The translations under genes were made by a program, and so were the position numbers. DNA of 64,000 nt from CAVYWD01 sp963772225. Lineage in GTDB: Bacteria > Myxococcota > Myxococcia > Myxococcales > UBA5297. Positions 17,633-28,002 of this stretch are shown piece after piece; positions within the stretch are counted from its first letter, which is position 1, and the number at the start of each line of letters is the position of its first letter. The notes beneath the pieces were generated by a model, which searched no databases, had not been told where the DNA came from, and worked only from the letters and a program-made list of their open reading frames with translations. Location of the stretch: the NCBI GenBank assembly GCA_963772225.1, contig CAVYWD010000004.1, positions 1-64,000 on the forward strand, written 5' to 3'.

Positions 17633-18283
17633 TGCGCCTCCTCCCATTTGTCCCGACGCTTTAGAGCTCACCCCGGGGGCGGAGAGCTGCCGCCCTCACC
17701 CCCGTGGAAGGCTCAGGCGATCGTGCGGTCTGCTCGCACAATCGGCCAGACCTGGAAGCGGGCCCCCTGTTCGCGGTTCCGGATGGAGCGTCGGGCCGGC
17801 CGCGCGGTGGACGCCTCCGAAGCAACCGAATCGAGGCGCCGCCACCGTGGGGCTCCAGGCGAACGGCCCCCAGCTTGTCGCGCACGGTGTCCTTCATTTG
17901 ACACTGTTCGAGTCGAGGCTTGAGTGGCCGCGACGAGCTGAGGAGCCGGTGAGGTAAGACTGCCGGTCGAAGCCTGGAAGGCGACGAGGGGTGAGGCGGT
18001 CGAATCTTCGTGCAGCACCCGGATTCAATTCATTGACCCTCGAGCAATCCCAAGTATTTTCATTGTCAGAGAATCGAGGAGCTCATGAATCGGAGCTGTG
18101 GCCAAACGGATTCGCGATTGGAGTTCGACGCATTCGACTCATCTCGGCGCCCTGTGTCCCTTTGTGTCTGCAGAGGTGAGAGCGGCGTCTACATCGAGGA
18201 CGGGGTCCGCCTTCCGCGAGTGACTCGAGTGGCGTACGCTACCAAGGTTCAAAAGAGGCCTTCCGTGGCGCGCCTAGGAGTGC
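17633..18283. other. Gene-free interval
   Basis: About 650 bp between two divergent exported-protein genes. No ORF here shows a recognisable family. The stretch around 18025-18070 is clearly more A/T-rich than the surroundings and may hold the promoter of the gene at 18284, but I could not pick a convincing -35/-10 pair. Confidence 0.5.
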
Positions 18284-19615
18284 ATGATGCAAAAAAAGTC
18301 AGGACTCGCTCTGTTCGGAGTGGCGTTGGCGCTCGGCTGCTCGCAGAACGGCGAGCGAGTCAAGATCTCCTACGACGCGGGGACCGATGGCGGGTCCAAT
18401 TCCCTTGACGCAGGCAGCGCCTTCACCGTGACCGTCCTCGACACGGACGCGCCTGGTACGACCTCGATCGCGATTGCCTCGTCTGAGTCGAAGGTCGGAG
18501 TGGCGTATGTCGTTCCGCTCGCCAACGGAAGCACGGACGCCGGCATGTACGAGGTCCGATATGTCGAGCCGGGCAGCCAGCCTCAAAAGGTTGCGACTCT
18601 TCACACTGGCTACGACTACGGCGTATCGCTGGCCTTCACCGCTGCCGGGACGCCGGTCGTCGGCTACCTCGGCGGAGCCTCAAATAACGGCACATATTGG
18701 TACGAAAGCGACATGGCGCTCGCCTCCCCGAACGGCGGCGGTGTATGGTCGGTCACGCTTGCTGCGCAAGACGGGCTAGGGTACTTCGCTGGGAATGTGG
18801 TTGGGCTGAATTCCTCTATCGCTGCGGCGCCCTCTGGCGATATCTACGCAGCCTACCGAGATGTCCATCGTGGCCAGTTTCCGAACCAAGATTACGAACA
18901 CTCGTGTCTGGACTTTGCAGTGGGGCGCCTGAACGGAACCTTCACGCAGACTGGTGCTTCGGATTGCACAGAAACTCAGGGCGGGCTCGAGGGTTTCGGG
19001 GCCAACAACTCGCTCACGCTCGGGGAAGGTGCCGAGCCCGCCATCGCTTCCAATATCATGTCGGCTGGTACCAATGACGTCGCTGCGCAGCTCTACTTCA
19101 CGCATCGCAAGAACGGCACCTTCTCCGCAATGAAGCGCCTGGACACGAGCATCCCCATTGCCGACGCCAAGCGCGGCCCCAGCCTCTCCTACAACTCCGA
19201 GGGAACCTACGGTTTCCCCACCGGCTACGGCATCGCGGTCGAAGATCGCACCAAGCAAACGGTCTACTATTACCGCTCCGACGACGGCGACACCTGGGAC
19301 ACGCAGGTCAACGTTTGGGGCTCCGGGTTTGGCGGCTGGTGGCCATCGCTCGCCTACGACAGCGCCGGCGCTCCGAACATTGCCTTCTATTATTGCTCGG
19401 ACCCGGGAGGCTCCATCTCCCAGTGCCTCGTCCACCAACTCTGGCTCTCGACCCTCATCCCCAGCGGCGACTGGCAACGCCAGGTCATCGACCCGCAGGG
19501 CGGCTACCTCCCCCGACTAACCTACTTCAACGGGAAGGCAGCTGTCGCCTATAAGTCCATGAACAGCACCTATTCCGACGCCGCAAACGTCCTCATGCTG
19601 GCAATCGAGAAGTAG
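18284..19615 (+). CDS. Lipoprotein, beta-propeller-like
   Basis: 443 residues. The N-terminal signal ends in the lipobox LALGC, so the mature protein should be lipid-anchored. The body contains spaced repeats that look like propeller blades or sialidase-like Asp-box elements (AAPSGDIYAAYRD, YYYRSDDGDTWDTQVN, PSLAYDSAGAPNIAFYY, PRLTYFNGKAAVAYKS). I do not recognise a specific family and no catalytic set is evident. Either of two adjacent ATGs (18284 or 18287) after GGAG could start translation. It is followed after 10 bp by another lipoprotein gene. Confidence 0.75.
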   Translation: MMQKKSGLALFGVALALGCSQNGERVKISYDAGTDGGSNSLDAGSAFTVTVLDTDAPGTTSIAIASSESKVGVAYVVPLANGSTDAGMYEVRYVEPGSQPQKVATLHTGYDYGVSLAFTAAGTPVVGYLGGASNNGTYWYESDMALASPNGGGVWSVTLAAQDGLGYFAGNVVGLNSSIAAAPSGDIYAAYRDVHRGQFPNQDYEHSCLDFAVGRLNGTFTQTGASDCTETQGGLEGFGANNSLTLGEGAEPAIASNIMSAGTNDVAAQLYFTHRKNGTFSAMKRLDTSIPIADAKRGPSLSYNSEGTYGFPTGYGIAVEDRTKQTVYYYRSDDGDTWDTQVNVWGSGFGGWWPSLAYDSAGAPNIAFYYCSDPGGSISQCLVHQLWLSTLIPSGDWQRQVIDPQGGYLPRLTYFNGKAAVAYKSMNSTYSDAANVLMLAIEK

Positions 19616-19625
19616 GAGGAGCCCC

Positions 19626-20105
19626 GTGTCCCCCTCTCGCCGAGCGCCGCTCGCCGTCCTCGCCGCGGTCTTGCTCCCCATCGCGGGCTGCCAGGACGAC
19701 GCGCTGAGCGGCTCCATCTCCGAGGCCCTCGACCTCTCCTTCAGCTCGATGCAGGTCCTCATGAGCGATAAGGCCCTGCAGATCGACTACCTGCGCTCGG
19801 AAGGGCAGGAGGTGGTCATCCGTCTGACCGTCGTCACCGATGGGGTGGATCTCAGCAAGACCGTGCAGCTGGGCGGCGAGTACGCAACCGGCCATCCGCG
19901 CACTTCGCTCAGCCGCGCCGTCGACGGGGAGCCGGTGATGGTGTTGCCGCCTGTCGCCAAGGGGACTTTGGACCTCGGCCAGGTCCCGCAGGTCGGCAAG
20001 TCGGTGAGCGGGAGCTTTGGTCTCTCCTTCGGTCAGGGCGGCGACATCGGCGGCGGGCGGACGCTCTCGGGGCAGTTCAGCGGCACGGTGCAAGGGGCGC
20101 AGTAG
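19626..20105 (+). CDS. Small lipoprotein
   Basis: 159 residues from a GTG preceded by TAGGAGGA. The lipobox is PIAGC, then a short linker, then a single domain with alternating hydrophobics (EVVIRLTVVTDGVDL, SVSGSFGLSFGQGG, LSGQFSGTVQG) that suggests a beta-sandwich. No family is recognised. It is probably co-transcribed with the upstream lipoprotein (10 bp gap) and ends 5 bp from the convergent gene at 20111. Confidence 0.72.
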   Translation: MSPSRRAPLAVLAAVLLPIAGCQDDALSGSISEALDLSFSSMQVLMSDKALQIDYLRSEGQEVVIRLTVVTDGVDLSKTVQLGGEYATGHPRTSLSRAVDGEPVMVLPPVAKGTLDLGQVPQVGKSVSGSFGLSFGQGGDIGGGRTLSGQFSGTVQGAQ

Positions 20106-20110
20106 AGAGC

Positions 20111-20590
20111 TCAACCGCCGATTTCAGTCACATCGACCTTGAGCAGGTAGTCCGCCGTGCTGTCGGACGTAAAGGTGATCAAATGATCGCCTTCCTGGGA
20201 TACGTTCTGCGTCTGCGAGAACACGCCCGCTGCCTCGAACGACTTGAAGAAATCCGCCCCGGTCATGCTATCGGAGGCGACGGTGCCGCAGGAGGCATCG
20301 TTCCATTCAATGAGCGTGTTGGTGCCGGTGGCGCCCTCGGTCTTCAGATAGACCGATACCGTGATGGAGGCCTGGCCGGTGGTGCGCACGATCATTCGGC
20401 GCGTGCCCGGCAGCGTCCCTTCGAGGTACAGGGTGTCGTTCACCACGCAGCCGGCGATTGTCGTACACACGGGCCAGGTGCTGTCGCAGGGGTCGAGCAA
20501 GCGCCCTGCGGTGAACGCCGAGGCGGGGTCCGTGCAGCCTGCCAACGCCAGGAGGCCCAGCGCCAGCGACTTTGCGCTTGCGAGTTTCAC
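20111..20590 (-). CDS. Lipoprotein
   Basis: About 159 residues from GTG at 20590, which overlaps the previous stop (GTGA). The signal VKLASAKSLALGLLALAGC ends in a lipobox. The mature part reads like a pre-peptidase or carbohydrate-binding beta fold (LYLEGTLPGTRRMIVRTTG, ITVSVYLKTEGATGTNTLIEW, DHLITFTSDSTADYLLKV), a pattern common in exported domains that end in a YLLKV-like strand. It is the last gene of a five-gene minus-strand lipoprotein series. Confidence 0.72.
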   Translation of the reverse strand: MKLASAKSLALGLLALAGCTDPASAFTAGRLLDPCDSTWPVCTTIAGCVVNDTLYLEGTLPGTRRMIVRTTGQASITVSVYLKTEGATGTNTLIEWNDASCGTVASDSMTGADFFKSFEAAGVFSQTQNVSQEGDHLITFTSDSTADYLLKVDVTEIGG

Positions 20591-21030
20591 TTGCACTGGC
20601 CGGAAGAGGTGCAGGCACACGCCGTGGCGGAGAGGGAGAGCTGCAGCGCCGGGGTGTTCTCGGCGTTGGAGGTGATGGTCAGCGTCCCGGTGTGAGTGCC
20701 AGCGGCTGTCGGCGAGTACGTGACCCGAACCCAGGTCGAGTTGTTGCTGGTCACGGTGACCGGCAAGGTGTCGGTCGCCACGGTGAACAAGCTCGCGTTG
20801 GAGCCCGAAACGGTCGCGGCGGTGATGATCAGGTCGTTCTGGCCCTTGTTGAAGAAGAGCGGGGTCTCCGCGGTCTGGGTACTGGTACAGGTCGCCAGAA
20901 CGGGCCCGCCAAAGGTGAGCGCGTTGCGGTCGGCGGCGATCTGCGGGTTCTGCGGGAGGTCGGGGGTCTTGGTGCCGCCACAGGCCGCCAGGAAAGCCAC
21001 AGCGAGAGCGAGCGAAGAAGAGCGAATCAT
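20587..21030 (-). CDS. ASH/choice-of-anchor-like lipoprotein
   Basis: About 147 residues. MIRSSSLALAVAFLAACGG is a clear lipoprotein signal. The mature domain has the Ig-like pattern of ASH or choice-of-anchor D domains: LTFGGPVLATCTSTQTAETPL, LIITAATVSGSNASLFTV, WVRVTYSPTAAGTHTGTLTI. The ATG at 21030 was chosen because longer forms add unrelated sequence before the signal. It overlaps the next gene by 4 bases and follows the large lipoprotein by 56 bp. Confidence 0.78.
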   Translation of the reverse strand: MIRSSSLALAVAFLAACGGTKTPDLPQNPQIAADRNALTFGGPVLATCTSTQTAETPLFFNKGQNDLIITAATVSGSNASLFTVATDTLPVTVTSNNSTWVRVTYSPTAAGTHTGTLTITSNAENTPALQLSLSATACACTSSGQCK

Positions 21031-21086
21031 TCGGGCGTCCTTTCGAGCGATGGGCGATGGCGCTCGCGGGAGCGCATCGCGGAAAT

Positions 21087-23228
21087 TCAGTTGTTGCTCT
21101 TGATGGCCTTGACGAATCCGCAGGCGGTCGAGCCGGCGCCTGAGCAAGAATAGGCGCTGGTGCTCACGTTGAGTGTGGTCTGGGAATCGACGTAGCTGGT
21201 TCGGTCCTGAGCCTGCACCTCGACGTAAAAGTACTGGGAGGCGGTGTAGGCCGAGTCGACACAGGGGCAGACGGTGGAATTCATGGTGACGGTTCCGCTG
21301 TCCTTGGCAAAGGTGAAGTAGGGCACGGAGGTCGCCGTGTTGAACCACGGGCCGTAGCTCGTGCCGGTGTCGAAGAAGCCGGAGGAGACCAGGGTCGAAC
21401 AGGCGGCGTCGGCGCAGAAGTGAAGCCTCAGGCCCACGTCGTAGGAGCGGCTGCCCGCGGACTGCCCGGTGCCGGGGGCGACGGTCCAGCTGATGTTGAG
21501 GTTCTGGTCGACCGTCCCGCTCAGCGCCACCTTGTAGAAGTCGACCTGGCTGGCGGCGTCGTAGTCAATGCGCTGACCCGGGTCATGCGTCACGGGGTCG
21601 GGCGGGTTGGCGTTGGTGGGAAGCACGGCGATGTTGTTGGCGGCGGGGTTGCCCGTGCGCTCGCCGAAGCCCCAGCCGAGCACGGTCGACACCGAGCCTG
21701 AGAGATTCGCGGCCTCGGCGAAGCTGTCCGGAATGGCCCCGGCCCCGCTCTGCAGCAGCGGCTGCCCAGCAAGCAACGAGAGCTCCAGCGAATAGATTTT
21801 GTCATCGGCGGCCGGGCTCTCCAGGTATTTGACCTGGACGTACCGCTTGCTGCCCGCCGGGACGTAGACCTCGCCCTCGAAGTTCTGAAACTGCGGCAGA
21901 TTGGTCGAGTCCTCGAGCCGCCTCTGCCACAGGCACAGCGCGGGCGTCTGATTGCACCAAGCCGAGCCGTACCCGTTGCCGCTCCCGCCAGGGCAGCTGG
22001 CCTTGCAGGTCACGCCACTGCCGACGTTCTCGACGACCTCGAGGTCCTTGGGGGAAATGGAAGGCAGGGGGTCGAACTGCCCCGCGTCCGTGGAGTAGGT
22101 GAGCTTGTAGTGCAAGCGGGCCGGCGAGCTGGTGCCCGTGACCACGAAATTGTCCACGTCGTCGATGAACGAAAGGCGCCCCTGCTTGGTGACCGAGGGC
22201 CCACCGGCGGTCAGGGAGACGGACGTCGCCGTGTCCAAGGTGTCGTTCCCCGTGGCGCCTTCGCTCGGATCCAGGTCGGCGAACGTCTTGACGGTCACCT
22301 GGTAGGTGAATCGCGGGTCGGCGATAGCGGTCGACGTGCTCGTCGCCTTGTAGCTCTGCACGAGGAGGGAGTAGTGGCCGGACTGCGTGACCACGATGGC
22401 CATCGCGGGCGCCTGCGTCGCCGTGGAGACCCAGACGGAGTGCGTCTCGCGCGCGACGCCGGAGGGAGGCGTGAGCGTGAACTGCAGGGGGACGCGCGGA
22501 GCATTCGCCCCGGTGCGGACCTTCGCGTCCACCGTGTCCTGCACCTGGACGTAGAGAATGGTGCGCGCGCCAGAGCAGAGGCTGACGTCGAAGCCGTAGT
22601 AGTCGAGGTCGCCGGTGGTGGCCAGCGCGCCCTGGACCACCGGGGCCGCGCCGCAGGCCGGAAGGGCGATGGGCGTCGCGGCCTGGCTGGTGTCGTTCGG
22701 CTCGTTCGAGTCCGGGTCGGACGACACCGTCGCGGTGAGCGTATAGGAAAACCGGCTCTCCACGGCGTCGGGGTCGTTGCTCGGGTCGTTGGAGACGACG
22801 ATGTAGTACCGCCCGGCGTCCGGCAGCCGCGCCACGAGCTGCGCACCCGGGTTGCCGACGATGTGCTGGTCCACCGCCGAGGCGATGGAGGACGTCCCGT
22901 CCGACTTGAGCACGTTGATGGCCAGCACCACCGGGCTCGTCTGCTGAGGGAAGACCGCCTTCACCGTGAGCAGCTGCCGCGGCAGGGCGGTGGCGACGTC
23001 GAGGGCGTACCAGTCCTCGTCGCCGGGGAGGCATTTGCTCCCGCTGCGCAGGCAGATGTAGCCCTGCTCCGGTACCGCGGAGGTGATGGAGCACGGCGCC
23101 GAGTGGCTACAGATGCGGTCGGCCACGGCGGCGTCAGACGACGTGGTGCCGTCGCCGTTATGGCAGGCGGCCGAGGCGAGGGCGGCTGCGAGAGCCCACA
23201 GCGGGACGGTCTTTCTCATCGGGTGCAT
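21087..23228 (-). CDS. Large multidomain lipoprotein with PPC-like domains
   Basis: About 713 residues. MHPMRKTVPLWALAAALASAACHNG gives a lipobox. Several beta-sandwich modules follow with bacterial pre-peptidase C-terminal features, such as GDEDWYALDV...GRYYIVVSND, DSNEPNDTSQAATPI...GDLDYYGFDV and DVDNFVVTGTSSPARLHYKL. Such domains usually ride on secreted proteases, but no catalytic domain is visible here. Cysteine pairs (CKASCPGGSG, CPCVDSAY) suggest disulfides. It belongs to the minus-strand lipoprotein series between a VWA gene and the ASH gene. Confidence 0.75.
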   Translation of the reverse strand: MHPMRKTVPLWALAAALASAACHNGDGTTSSDAAVADRICSHSAPCSITSAVPEQGYICLRSGSKCLPGDEDWYALDVATALPRQLLTVKAVFPQQTSPVVLAINVLKSDGTSSIASAVDQHIVGNPGAQLVARLPDAGRYYIVVSNDPSNDPDAVESRFSYTLTATVSSDPDSNEPNDTSQAATPIALPACGAAPVVQGALATTGDLDYYGFDVSLCSGARTILYVQVQDTVDAKVRTGANAPRVPLQFTLTPPSGVARETHSVWVSTATQAPAMAIVVTQSGHYSLLVQSYKATSTSTAIADPRFTYQVTVKTFADLDPSEGATGNDTLDTATSVSLTAGGPSVTKQGRLSFIDDVDNFVVTGTSSPARLHYKLTYSTDAGQFDPLPSISPKDLEVVENVGSGVTCKASCPGGSGNGYGSAWCNQTPALCLWQRRLEDSTNLPQFQNFEGEVYVPAGSKRYVQVKYLESPAADDKIYSLELSLLAGQPLLQSGAGAIPDSFAEAANLSGSVSTVLGWGFGERTGNPAANNIAVLPTNANPPDPVTHDPGQRIDYDAASQVDFYKVALSGTVDQNLNISWTVAPGTGQSAGSRSYDVGLRLHFCADAACSTLVSSGFFDTGTSYGPWFNTATSVPYFTFAKDSGTVTMNSTVCPCVDSAYTASQYFYVEVQAQDRTSYVDSQTTLNVSTSAYSCSGAGSTACGFVKAIKSNN

Positions 23229-23283
23229 CCGGCCTTTCTGGCGAACGCGAGAAAGCGAGGGGTCGACCGGTCGAAGGCCTGCT

Positions 23284-24972
23284 CTACGGCCACACCGACG
23301 GGTCTTTGAAATCGCTCGGAGCGAGGTAGACGATGCCGTCCGGCGGGTCCTTGATCCCGTCGAGCGGATAGGTCGCCTTGAAGCGCGCGACCCGGTAGAT
23401 GGGCGGGTCATTCGGCGTGTCGGCGCCCACCTCTTGCAGCGTCATCACCAGGTGGTTGACGCCGGCACCGTCGCCCGTGTCCAGCGTCGGCACCAAGAGC
23501 ACGTTGTCGACCTCGAACGAGAAGCACTGCTTCCCGTCGGCCGTCTGATCGCTCAGCGCCGTCACCTGGTAGCGGTACGCGGAGTCGGAGTACTGCGCGC
23601 CCTCGGCGACGTTCGGGTCGGTGTGCATCCGGACCTCGAGGTCGTTGGTGAGGCCGTCGCGGTCCGGGTCCTCGTCGGCGTCGGAGCTCGCGGGCTGGGT
23701 GCCCATGAGCCACTCCATGCCGTCGGGTATCCCGTCTCCGTCGGAGTCGAACTTGGTCGGAGACGTGCCCAGGAAATCCTCGTCGCAGTCGAGCACCCCG
23801 TCGTGGTCGGCGTCGACGCCGATCTGGTCCGCCTTGCAGCCCTTGTTCACCGAGGAGCCGTCGGCCGTCCAGACCGGGTTGAAGGGGCCGCCGCGCGCCG
23901 CGAGGTAGACCTCCAGCCCGTCGGAGAGGCCGTCGCCGTCCGAGTCCATCTTGGTCGGGTCGGTGCCCAGCGCGAGCTCCTGCGCGTCGGTCAGGCCGTC
24001 GCCGTCGGAGTCCACCGCGAGCACGCCCGACTCGGGGCGGGCGTTGTAGTTGAAGACCTGGATGTCCTTGAGCGAGAAGTTGCGCTTCACGCCCAGCAGT
24101 CGGAAGTTAAGAAAGTTGATGGGCTCGCCGTTGCGGAAGGAGCGGAACTCGCCTCCGCCGTCCGCGGCCATGGTCCGCAGCCGGTCCTCGTCCTGCTGCA
24201 CCACCAGGTTCTGGCACGTCGCGACGGCCGGGTTGCACGACACCGGGATGGGGATGGTCGGCTCGAACACGAAGACCGAGTTGAACGTCACGTCGCCCGT
24301 CTGCGCCTTCAGGCCGCGGACGGCGCTGCAGAGCCCGAAGATCTGGTCGTCGGTGTTGTCCTCGCGCGGGTGGCCGTCGGAGAGGAAGATGACGATGTAG
24401 CGCGTCAGGTCCGGCACGCCGCTCGTCACGGCCGCGCTGTTCGCGTTGATGTCGGAGCTGATGGTCGAGAAGATGGAATCCAAAGGCTTGATGAAGTCGG
24501 TGGTGTCGCGGTTCGGGCCGCCGATGCCGCCCGACACGGCATAGGAGAGCAGCGTCCCGGTCAGCTGGTCGAGCTGGCCGGCGCTCATGGAGGTCACCGG
24601 GACGAAGCCCGCGACCCCGCCGTTGGTGAGCCAGAGCGTGTCGCCGGCGAACAGCATCACCGCGAACTCCACCTCCGGGACCTGGGGCAGCGCGTCGATG
24701 AGGTTCACCATGGCGGTGGCCCGCGTGCCGAGCGGGTCCGAGTTGCTCATCGACCCCGAGGTGTCCATCGCGAACAGGATCTTGAGCGGGCGCTTCAAAT
24801 CCGTCGGCGAGTCGGTGCAGAGCTGGCCGCGCACGCTGATGGCGCGGTCCACGGCGCCGTGCTTGCCGGCGTTCGGGTCGTAGAGGTAGGCGTCGGTGCA
24901 GCCCTGCGCCGCGGCCAGGGAGAGCGACAGCACGAAGAGTGCGCGCGGGGCGAATTTCATGAGATCTTTCAT
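23284..24972 (-). CDS. VWA-domain lipoprotein with TSP3 repeats
   Basis: About 562 residues. The signal MKFAPRALFVLSLSLAAAQGC ends in a lipobox. A von Willebrand A domain follows with the MIDAS motif DTSGSMS and DGHPRED. TSP3-type calcium repeats come next (VDSDGDGLTDAQELALGTDP, MDSDGDGLSDGLEVYL, FDSDGDGIPDGMEWL), then a C-terminal domain shared in outline with the VWA protein encoded just upstream. The ATG at 24972 overlaps the upstream stop (ATGA). It is probably surface-exposed and metal-binding; the partner is unknown. Confidence 0.82.
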   Translation of the reverse strand: MKDLMKFAPRALFVLSLSLAAAQGCTDAYLYDPNAGKHGAVDRAISVRGQLCTDSPTDLKRPLKILFAMDTSGSMSNSDPLGTRATAMVNLIDALPQVPEVEFAVMLFAGDTLWLTNGGVAGFVPVTSMSAGQLDQLTGTLLSYAVSGGIGGPNRDTTDFIKPLDSIFSTISSDINANSAAVTSGVPDLTRYIVIFLSDGHPREDNTDDQIFGLCSAVRGLKAQTGDVTFNSVFVFEPTIPIPVSCNPAVATCQNLVVQQDEDRLRTMAADGGGEFRSFRNGEPINFLNFRLLGVKRNFSLKDIQVFNYNARPESGVLAVDSDGDGLTDAQELALGTDPTKMDSDGDGLSDGLEVYLAARGGPFNPVWTADGSSVNKGCKADQIGVDADHDGVLDCDEDFLGTSPTKFDSDGDGIPDGMEWLMGTQPASSDADEDPDRDGLTNDLEVRMHTDPNVAEGAQYSDSAYRYQVTALSDQTADGKQCFSFEVDNVLLVPTLDTGDGAGVNHLVMTLQEVGADTPNDPPIYRVARFKATYPLDGIKDPPDGIVYLAPSDFKDPSVWP

Positions 24973-26979
24973 CTCGCATTCACCGGGCGCTCGCAAGTTT
25001 GCGCCCGCGCAGAAAGGGTCGCTCGTCGGAACGCCTCAGGGGGAGGGAACCGGGCGCCCTTGCAGAGCGTGCTGACCTGGGCGTCAGGCGGCATGATGGA
25101 GCCGGTCTGCCGCGGCAGGTTGCGGAAGAGCACGAAGTCCGAGTCCTGGAGGTCGACCTCGGGCCCCTGGGGAACGCGGACCGACGGGGGCGCGAACTGG
25201 GCCATGACGCAGGCCTGCCGCCAGTTGCCGTAGTCGCGCTGAACCCCGGTCTCGGGCGCTTCGCCGAAGGTCACCGTGATGTAATTGAAGCCGACTTGCC
25301 CGGTGGCGCGGTCGGTCGTCACGAGCTTGACGTTGGAGATGAGGAAGTCGTAGCAGTTGCGGTTATTCGCCTCGTCGGCGCGCGCGGTGACCTGGTACCG
25401 GTACTGCGTGGTGGCGTGGACGGCCCGGTCGTCGATGAGCGGGTTCGTGTGGAACAGGGCCTCGAGCACGTCGGGCACGCCGTCGGTGTCCAGGTCGGCG
25501 AGGAGGTCGTTGGCCTTGGCCGGGTTGAGCCCCAGGGCCACCTCCGTGCCGTCCGGGATGCCGTCGGCGTCGGAGTCGATGAGCGTCGGGTCGGTGCCCA
25601 GGTAGATCTCCTCGGGCAAGAGGACCAGGTCCTTGTCGGTGTCCGAGCAGTCGTACTTGGCGGTGAACTTGCCTGCCACCGACTTGCAGCCGCGCGAGTC
25701 GGGGACCAGCGGGTCGAAGCCCTCGTCCTTGTGCGCGACCTCGAACGCGTCGGAGAAGCCGTCGCCGTCGGTGTCGGTGTTGAAGCGGCTGGTGCCGACG
25801 GTCTGCGGGTTGTCCTGGCTGTCGGGGAGCCCGTCGCCGTCGCTGTCGGGCACGGGGCCGGTGAGGGTGGGGAAGGCGAACTCGTTGCGCGCCATGAGCG
25901 TCTTGGAGACGAACCGGCTGGCCAGGCTGCCGTAGTCGAGCGCGCCCAGCGCGATGGACGCGGTGTCGGTGAACTCCTGGAAGGTGCCGCCGCCCTTGGT
26001 GGCCATCTGCTGCAGCGTCCAGACGGCGACCTTCTCCGCGTCGGCCGCCGAGGCCATGCCGTTGTAGAGGTCGTTGAGCACCTGCTGGCCGCCCAGCGCC
26101 ACCGCCTCGGTCACGCCCGCGGTGTTGAACAGCAGGATGGTATGCAGCCGGATGTCGCCGATGTTGTACTTTTGCTTCAGGCTCATCAGCTGGTCGATGC
26201 CGTCCCAGATTTGGTAATTCTGGTTTCGGTCCGTGCCCTGCCCGATGAAGCCGGGGATGGTGTTGCTGGCGTCGTTGGCGTTGCAGAACTCGGGCGGGTT
26301 GTCCTTCCAGAATCCGCTCGGGGTGGTCGACCGTGGCGTACTGGTCCGTGGGCAGGTCGTCGGCGGCCGAGCAGCGCGGGTACGGCGTGCCGTCGGTCAT
26401 CAGGATGACCACGAAGCGGGTGCGCGGCAGCTCGGCGGGGTTGGTGCCGAGGATCTCCTTCTCGATGCGCGCGTAGGCGGCCGCGAGCGCGCCCTGGTAG
26501 TCGGTGCCTTTGCCCAGGTCCGCCTGGAGGGCGCGGACGCGCGCCGGGAGCTCGCCGTCGCTCGCCGGGACGAAGCCGTCGGTGGGGTACGGGCTCGAGA
26601 TTTTGGACTCGAACGGGTCCATGGCGACGTAGACGTTGGGGTGCGGCGCCAGGTTGTTCGTGAGCAGGTCGAGCATGGCGCGCACCCGGCCCGGGGTGGT
26701 GACGCCCTGCGATTGCAGGTATGCGCCCATCGACTCGCAGAGGCCGCCGGCCGCCTGCGAGCCAGGCCCGTCCGAGACGCACATGGAGCCCGACTTGTCG
26801 ATGAGGAATTCCACCTTCACCGGGAAGTCGGTCGCGCTCGGCGACGAAGTGCAGACCGTGCCGCGAATCTGCAGGCGGTCGTCGAGCGAGGTCTCAGCGT
26901 ATGGCAGGGGCTCGATGAGCGCGTTCGTACAACCCAGCGGCAGCAGGCAAATCAAAATCGGCAGCGGCGAAGAGCGCAT
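24969..26979 (-). pseudogene. VWA-domain lipoprotein with TSP3 repeats, +1 frameshift
   Basis: The start MRSSPLPILICLLPLGC (lipobox) and a VWA domain with DKSGSMCVS run to about base 26323. The frame then shifts and continues as SGFWKDNPPEFCNANDASN..., TSP3 repeats (DSDGDGLPDSQDNP, DTDGDGFSDAFEV) and a C-terminal domain like that of the next gene. Total length is 3n+1. Dropping one base from the GGGG at 26320-26323 joins the two halves perfectly as DHPSGFWKD. The gene is otherwise intact, so sequencing error is a real possibility. It leads the minus-strand lipoprotein series. Confidence 0.82.
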
Positions 26980-27179
26980 GCGAGTCCTCAGGAGGCGCGG
27001 AGGCGCGAGGCGGAAGCCATTATGCTAATGGGTGTCCGCGGCGCGGCAAATCGGACGTCGCCAATGTAGGCGAGGGTGAGGTCCGTCCCTCTCGGGAGAT
27101 TCGGCGCGGAAAAACGCCCGCTGTGCGCGAAGGCGGACTTCGCCGGCCCAGGGCGGATTGACGTTGCGTCGAAAGCGGC

Positions 27180-27482
27180 TCAGCCCCGCTCGAGAAAGAG
27201 CTTACCCGCAACGACGAGGCCGTAGGCGATAATCGCGATCCGCAGAGCGAGCGCCGGGAGCCGCTGAGCGAGGTGTGCGCCGGCCCAGCCGCCTGCGAGC
27301 GCGGCGACCATCATCAGCCCCACCTCCTGGTGTCGGACGGCGCCGGCAGCGATGAAGTAGACGAGCGAGATGCCGTTGATGAGCAGCGCGAAGAGCACCT
27401 TGAGGCCGTTGGCCGCCTGCAGGCTGTGCGGGATGAAGATGGCCCCGAAGCCAGCGAGCGCGAGGAGAAGCCAGGAGAGCAT
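27180..27482 (-). pseudogene. C-terminal fragment of a TSUP (TauE/SafE) membrane transporter
   Basis: About 100 residues matching the C-terminal half of sulfite-exporter-type permeases: QAANGLKVLFALLINGISLVYF, GGWAGAHLAQRLPALALRIAII, YGLVVAGKLF. Full-length members are about 250 residues with a homologous N-terminal half, which is absent here; the DNA beyond 27482 has no such sequence in any frame. A GGAG-type site is not evident before the ATG at 27482. Probably a deletion remnant. Confidence 0.65.

Positions 27483-28002
<520 letters not shown>

Noticed and set aside
17661..18018. Possible remnant of a histidine kinase C-terminus (GARFQVWPIV)
   Set aside because: Only one short phrase is suggestive, no other kinase motif is found in any frame, and composition alone could give it.
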